A stretch of 64,000 nt of DNA, from positions 149,470,381 to 149,534,380 of the forward strand of contig NC_061115.1 of NCBI RefSeq assembly GCF_002878395.1. The letters are read 5' to 3'. The position numbers and the translations under genes are program-made. The notes under the pieces are model-generated. The model did not search any database. It worked only from the letters and a program-made list of their open reading frames with translations, and was not told where the DNA came from. The stretch comes from Capsicum annuum. Lineage: Eukaryota; Streptophyta; Magnoliopsida; Solanales; Solanaceae. This document shows, in pieces, positions 58,509 to 64,000 of the stretch (within the stretch, counting starts at the first letter, position 1; every line of letters begins with the position of its first letter).

Positions 58509-59215
58509 TATTTCCATCATCTTTGATCATCCTCCTCCTCCGGCTGCTTAAATGTGTTTTGATTTACAAAAAGTGTTTAAACTATTTTGTTGTGTATCTA
58601 GGCATAAACCTATGAATGCTTTGCTTTTGTATTTATCTATTGTTGCGTGTTTTGGTATGTGTTTTTTTCTCTTTTTTGTTTGATGTCGAGGGGGGAGAAC
58701 TATATATAGACTACGTAGGTACTAGTCAACTATTCAGGGGAGCTAACATGGAAAACAAGCAAACTGCCCAGGGAGAAGACTACATTACTTAATTATCATC
58801 ATCCATTAAGAAGGGGAAAATTGATATTGCCTAATTTCAATGTATGATAACTTTGTATGGGACTAGGTAAAAAAAAGTCTCAACAAGGATGTTTTAATAA
58901 AGAAAAGAAGAATCAATCACATAAGTATAAATATTCGGCAAGGCTTTCACAAAGGGAAGAAATCAATACAATGAAATCAAGCAAATATCCAATCAATATA
59001 TTTTGACAAAGGAAAGAAGACTTGTTGACCAACAAGAATCCCCTTCTTAAGGAAATGATCTCAGGTTCATTAATTGAAAGAACTCTTATTAAATAGTCAA
59101 ACATTATTCTTAGAAATATTTCACATCTCATTTTCAAGGATTAGATCTCTTGAGTTGCTTTCTTAGATTGAATCGATCAAATGGTTAGTAACTTAGCCTC
59201 CCTATTTAAAGAATC
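58509..59215 (+). mobile_element. SIRE-like copy 2, right part with truncated LTR
   Basis: Resumes with TATTTCCATCATCTTTGATC, matching copy 1 at about 10,924. A polypurine tract (AAGAAGGGGAAAAT) precedes the LTR start at about 58,822. The LTR matches copy 1 until CCTCCCTATTTAAAG and is then replaced by a microsatellite at 59,215, having lost its last 430 bp or so. Confidence 0.75.
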
Positions 59216-59267
59216 AATAAATAAATAAATAAATAAATAAATAAATATATATATATATATATATAAA
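59213..59267. repeat. Compound microsatellite (AAAT)n-(AT)n
   Basis: About nine AAAT units followed by about nine AT units. It marks the truncation of the SIRE-like LTR. Confidence 0.92.
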
Positions 59268-61504
59268 GAGAAAGTTAATTCATCCTATGTGGCATGCTTT
59301 AGAGGTCTTTATTCCTAATTATCTTTATTCTCATTTTTTAAAAAATTTTATTCAAGTTAATCCATAATATATTAACTAAATAAGTTGCTCCCAAAATAAA
59401 TGCATTAAAACCCATAAATCAATACTCAAGCTGATCCCATTCGACAAATCAATGCTTATCGCTATGACTTTTCAATATTTTTTCATACAATTTTTTATCA
59501 AGTGTTGCTCAAATGGATTTAATGTGCATTAATTTTTTACTAATTATATTAATTTATGCATTTTCATATTCTATATTTTGTACTATCTATAAATTGGAAG
59601 TGAACCTTTTTTTTTATATTGTAGCTTACTTAGTTTGTTTTATTTTTAGTTGAATTTTTTAGAGTGATATATTTTTTTTTTTATTTCAGAGTTGGTTATT
59701 TGTAGAATATGGTATGTGATAAAATCTAACCAAAACATCAAATTGATCAATCTAGATATGATTTCATGGCAAAAAGGTATTGTAATTTGCTTTGTTTATT
59801 ATGCTTTTGAGTGACTTGTTAGAATGACATATTCTCCTTTTGTTTCAGAGTTGATTGCTTTAAAAGTATGGTATGTATAAAATCTAACAAAAATATCAAA
59901 TTGATCAATCTGGGTACGATTTCATTAATAAAAAGGTATTTAATTACAAATTTTGTTTTTGTTGTATATGAATGGAAAGTGAATCTTTTTTCATATAGCT
60001 TGATTAATCTGTTTACTTTTAATTGAAATTTTTAGTACAACATATTCTTTTCTTTCAGAATATATATAAATTTATAAAGGAAAAATACGACATTGCTGAT
60101 GTGGCATGGCTCAATAACAAGAAATGAATTTATCTATGGTCATTTTTTTTTAATTTTCTTTGCATTTTAAATTAACAAAATTTTTAATTAAATACTAAAT
60201 GTAAAAGAGAACATCCTCAAGGGATATAACATATGAGTCACTTTGAAATGTTAAATATGGTCATTTGTTTGTAAACATTAATGGATAAAGCATGTACCTT
60301 TTCCCTAACTCTTAGACTTCTCTTTCATTTACTCTTTTGTATTTCATATTTATTTAAAAATTTCTTTGACTTTTCCATTCCGATTTTAGTGATGACAGAA
60401 AATGGATAAATATGCTAAGAGTAATTTAGATTAAATTCTTATAGATAGTATATGATAAGATTTACATGTTACATTTGAAATTTTTGAAGTCTATGTATTT
60501 TTTTTCTCCAAATTTATTGTGTGAAATAGACTTGAGTTTCATTTTGTTGATTTTTATAGGTGAAATAAAAACAATAATGAATAGTTAGAGGAGAAAGAAA
60601 AAATGAAGAGCTGCTTCAACAATGAGAGTAGCATCTTCTTTATCTTAATTTATTTATCTGATTTTAACTTGACATAAAATTTAAAAAATTTAAAAAAATA
60701 TTAATTTAATAGAGAGCTACCGTGGCGTATTTTTATTCAAATTTTAAGAAAGAATAAAAGGTGTTCAATAGAGAAAATTTTCTAATTTAATGTCTTTGTG
60801 GTTGTTTTTTTGATGTAGTTAATGGAGGAAATGAAAAAAATTGAAGAAGAGTATTGATGGAGAATTGATTTGAGGTTGTTAATGGAGAAATTTGAATGTT
60901 GTTGATGTTTTGAAAAGAAAGACTACAAAGTGTCTATTTTTGAATTTGTTTTAAAAAAATTCTATTATGTTTTAAATATATTATTAGTGTTTTTTTTTTT
61001 ACAAATATATGTATTTTTTTCTTTAAATAAATATTTTTAAAAAATTAAATAGACAAAAAAATGAATTATAAACGTGCCCAATAACATTTATTTATACGCG
61101 AGCAGTTAAGGAGAGATTTTAATATACTTTAAAAATATTAAGAAAATAAATAAATAAAATTTAAATTTAAATTTAAATATTAAAATAAATTAAGCGGATA
61201 AATTCAAAAAAATTATATCTTTCTCTAAATATTTAATGTCAATCAAATCACTTTAAATCTTGATTCCACTTTAAATCTTGATTCCATCTCTATATTTGTG
61301 GTGGTTGAGCTTCCAAGAGGATGATCACTTGATCACTCTTTGTCAACAATTTACTGTATATACAAAAAATGTACTAAGTATGAACAAAGCATGTAGGTCA
61401 TATATTACTTTTTAATTTGTACGTATATATCAGTTCTTGGACAACCTTAGCAAAAATTTTGACCTCGCCGCTGAATTTCTTTTATTTTTTAAATAAGAAA
61501 GGAA
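59268..61504. other. AT-rich intergenic DNA upstream of GH3, with a local duplication
   Basis: A stretch of about 125 bp (59,680-59,795, with CAGAGTTG, TGGTATGT, AAAATCTAAC, ATCAAATTGATCAATCT) recurs at 59,840-59,945. Long A/T runs elsewhere. No gene seen. Promoter elements of GH3 are presumably in the last few hundred bases, but I cannot point to a clear TATA box. Confidence 0.55.
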
Positions 61505-64000
61505 ATGAAGATGGTGGAGGAAAGTGAGAAGACGTTTGATCCACAAGAAGTAATTGAGGAATTTGAGGAGTTAAGCAAAGATGCTGGTAGAATTCAAGAA
61601 GAGACCTTACAAAAGATTCTTGAAGAGAATGGAAGGACGGAATATTTGCAGCAGTGGAGTCTAAATGGGAAAACAGACCAAGTGTCTTTCAAGAATTGTG
61701 TTCCCATTGTCACTCACAAGGATTTGGAACCTTACATTCATAGAATTGCTGATGGTGATCTTACTCCTATTCTTACTGGAAAGACCATTAACACTATTTC
61801 CTTGAGGTATTCTTTTACAATTTGCATATACTTACGTCGTTGTATGTATTTTGTATGTCCTTTTATGTCCAGTGACACGTTGAACATGCAAACAACATAA
61901 CGCCTGAAAATTGAAATATAAAATACTTCTAGGTATTTATTACCGGGATCTTAAAAAGATAGCAGTGTGCTTTGTACTCTTCAAGTTTTCAATTTGAATT
62001 TCTAACAAAAATCAACTCAAATCTTCACCGGAGCTCCTCAAAATTGACATATAAACTCCGAATGATATTCCTAGTCGTTTGCAGCAACACCTGATCCAAA
62101 CAAACAACAAATTGAAAACCTCAATTTTGAATCCAAAACTTCCAAACTTTTTAATTGTTGTGAATGGAGTTTTTCTCGACTTTAGTGTGCTTGGTGAGAA
62201 AGAGAAAACACGACAAAGATTAGAGCCTGAACCGGGGATGACCGAAGCCTGATCTTATACATTTGCTATAATTGGTAAAGTGTTGTTATGTTTTGTAATT
62301 AAATAAAACGACCATAAAGAATGGTAGTTAAGTCTTAAAGTAGCTTACCCATGTTATGTTCCATCTAAAGCTTCTTCTTCTGTAAGTCCTGATTGTTACA
62401 AATTAGGGGTGTCAAATAGACGGGTGAGTGAGCTGGATTATTAAATGGATTGGTCATTAACCCGTCGTCCAAACTGAGCACGACAAGGTATTATTTGCAA
62501 CAAGGAGTGGGACAGATCTAAATGAAAAATAATTATGTCGTTCTGGCGGTCTCAACTTGAGATTGAAGCATAATTACTATCTTCATCTCTTATATTATGA
62601 AAACAGAAAATTAAATAGAAATATGATTTTTTCTTTCTTCAATTATTTTTATTGAAGAAGGGTGTGGGTGGGTGGGGGAAGGGTGTCAAATTGGTATTTT
62701 TAGAAAAAGATGAAGAAAATTTGATAGATGATGATTGATTGCAGTTCTGGTACAACTCAAGGAAAGCCAAAATTTGTACCTTCCAATGAAGAATTGATGG
62801 AATCCACCATGCAGATATTCAAGACATCTTTTGCCTTTAGGAATATGTAATGTAGTATCCTGTTTACCTTATTTTGCTTTGTCTTCTTTCTATAAAAGTA
62901 CTACTGTATCTTTGTAGAACTTTAAAAATGTACTACTTTTGAAGAATCTGACACGTATGTGTCAACATTTTCAAGAGTTCGGCCAATATAGCTCTCTCTG
63001 ATATTGGAAAAATGGGGGGTTCTACTCTTGTCTTTCCTTCTAAAGTCATTGCATATCATTAATAGGTAGTTGGTCATTGCCACTTTTTCAAATCTGCAGC
63101 ATTTTTGGCTGCTGGCTTTTGTTTTATTTGTGGAAAAGTTAGTCCAATTGAGAAAGACATCATGAGTTGTTTATTTCCTTATCATGAATTCTTTTCTTCT
63201 AATGAGTGTCTTTTACTTTTTTCTCTTAGTTCCATTGAATGGAACCTTCTTGTGGAAGTGTTCGAGTTCACATGGTGACAAATGCGGGGCTACATCCCAA
63301 TGTTCGTCACGTTTCACCTATGTTGCTGTTTCTCAAAAATATTGCCGTGACAGATGTCCGATCCTCCAGAAATGTTTTACTTTTGGAGGACTCGATACAT
63401 AGTTGTTGATATTTTTGAAGAGTCTGAGCAACATAGCATTTCATCTCTCAAAAAGAAAGCATTTCTTTTATCTTTATATTTTGAGACCCACCTTAAAATA
63501 CAATATGAGGTAAGTTGGCTAAAATTAGTGACTTTAGCCCCTTTAAAAAAACTGAGTCATTAACCCCTTTCTTGCTCATGTTACGTCGAGGTACTGTAGG
63601 ATGAAAAGGAATAGAGCCTGATCCAATTTATCATAATGGATTAGTTAATATGTCAGTTAACAATACTATGAAATGGGGGAACATCATTGGCTTATCAAAT
63701 TTTTTATATGGAGATGTATGTTATTTTGCAGAGAATTCCCCGCTGTAAATGGGAAAGCCTTGCAGCTCATTTATGGAAGCAAGCAGTTCAAGACGAAGGG
63801 AGGTTTGGCAGCTGGAACGGCCACTACAAACGTGTACCAAAATTCACAATTCAAGAAGTCAATGAAAGCTATGCAGACCCCGTGTTGTAGCCCCGATGAA
63901 GTGATATTCGGCCCTGATTTCCATCAATCGTTGTATTGTCATCTTTTGTGTGGCCTCATTTTCATAACGAGGTTCAAGTTGTCTTCTCTACATTTCTTGA
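61505..64000 (+). CDS. GH3 family acyl-adenylate amido synthetase, JAR-type, exons 1-3 (cut by window edge)
   Basis: Exon 1, 61,505-61,806: MKMVEESEKTFDPQEVIEEF, then KDAGRIQEETLQKILEENGR and LEPYIHRIADGDLTPILTGK. Exon 2, 62,745-62,846: SSGTTQGKPKFVPSNEELME (the GH3 ATP/AMP phosphate motif), then STMQIFKTSFAFRN. Exon 3 from 63,732: EFPAVNGKALQLIYGSKQFK, TKGGLAAGTATTNVY and TPCCSPDEVIFGPDFHQSLY. Splice sites are GT/AG. GH3 proteins adenylate plant acids and join them to amino acids in the cytosol. Wording is closest to the jasmonate-isoleucine type (JAR1/JAR4/JAR6), by memory. About 210 of the usual 570-600 residues are in the window. A one-base loss near 63,963 shifts the frame after CHLLCGLIF, so this may be a pseudogene or contain an assembly error. 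Two ATGs (61,505 and 61,511) are possible starts. Confidence 0.85.
61807..62744 (+). other. GH3 intron 1 (938 bp)
   Basis: GTATTC...TTGCAG. It contains a G-rich run (GGGTGTGGGTGGGTGGGGGAAGG at about 62,660, read here as one G/T-rich tract) and a TTAGGGGTGTCAAATAGACGG-like stretch near 62,402 of the kind found at hAT-type MITE ends. No matching end was found. Confidence 0.65.
62847..63731 (+). other. GH3 intron 2 (885 bp) with two copies of a dispersed repeat
   Basis: GTAATG...TTGCAG. Words such as CTTTTGAAGAATCTGACACG (62,936), TTTCAAGAGTTCGGCCAATA (62,969), TTTGGAGGACTCGATACATA (63,382) and TTGAAGAGTCTGAGCAACAT (63,414) indicate two diverged copies of a repeat common in Solanaceae introns. 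Open frames within the intron are not genes. Confidence 0.6.

Noticed and set aside
63184..63563. Open frames in GH3 intron 2 as separate exons or genes
   Set aside because: They lie between well-defined GT/AG sites of a GH3 intron and cover a dispersed repeat; no GH3 sequence is missing between exons 2 and 3.
1..64000. tRNA, rRNA, telomeric repeat, or organellar insertion
   Set aside because: None recognised by eye; the only tRNA-related sequence is the primer-binding site at about 26,262-26,274.

Overview
This is nuclear DNA of a flowering plant, almost certainly Solanaceae and probably pepper-like (Capsicum) or a close relative. The evidence is the AT-rich base composition, dense nesting of plant transposons, Tekay/Del-type Ty3/gypsy chromoviruses, SIRE-like Ty1/copia elements with a third ORF, SINE remnants resembling the TS/SolS family, Mutator-like elements carrying ULP/DUF1985 genes, and one spliced gene of the GH3 (JAR-type) family at the right edge. 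Species assignment is inference. Apart from the GH3 gene, almost everything is mobile-element DNA, mostly decayed.

Layout. 1-9.7 kb: remains of gypsy chromoviruses on the + strand: a decayed pol running into an LTR, a gag fragment of a related element, and a 3.0 kb LTR. 9.7-12.1 kb: 3' part of a SIRE-like copia element (extra ORF plus LTR). 12.66-13.48 kb: an 818 bp hAT-like MITE with a 7 bp target duplication. 14.5-49.3 kb: a block of Mutator-like (MULE) DNA. It holds a transposase pseudogene (+), a pair of inverted copies of a second ORF, and two decayed ULP1-protease/DUF1985 genes (-). At least twelve arrays of a short palindromic motif (CATCTGTTG/CAACAGATG) lie through it. Into this block were inserted an 8.7 kb LTR element without recognisable coding capacity (20.4-29.2 kb) and three solo LTRs (30.7-32.1, 33.2-35.6, 38.6-40.9 kb). 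A 164 bp satellite also lies here (32.7-36.5 kb). 50.1-59.2 kb: a second SIRE-like copy, split by a 6,047 bp CACTA transposon (52,462-58,508). The CACTA element carries intron-containing fragments of two host genes, a PTI1-like kinase and a sulfate transporter, plus two SINE remnants. 59.2-61.5 kb: AT-rich intergenic DNA. 61.5 kb to the edge: first three exons of a GH3 acyl-adenylate amido synthetase gene.

Most informative points: (a) the CACTA insertion is exact, with terminal repeats, a TAT duplication and an empty-site paralogue elsewhere in the window; (b) the palindromic arrays are a signature of the MULE/ULP block; (c) the LTRs share a modular U3 in which a block of short inverted repeats, different in each LTR, sits just upstream of the TATA box; (d) the 8.7 kb element has a second polypurine tract and LTR-type start buried about 280 bp inside each LTR. 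No CRISPR, rRNA or tRNA gene, or bacterial feature was seen. Domain names come from reading the translations by eye; no database search was run.
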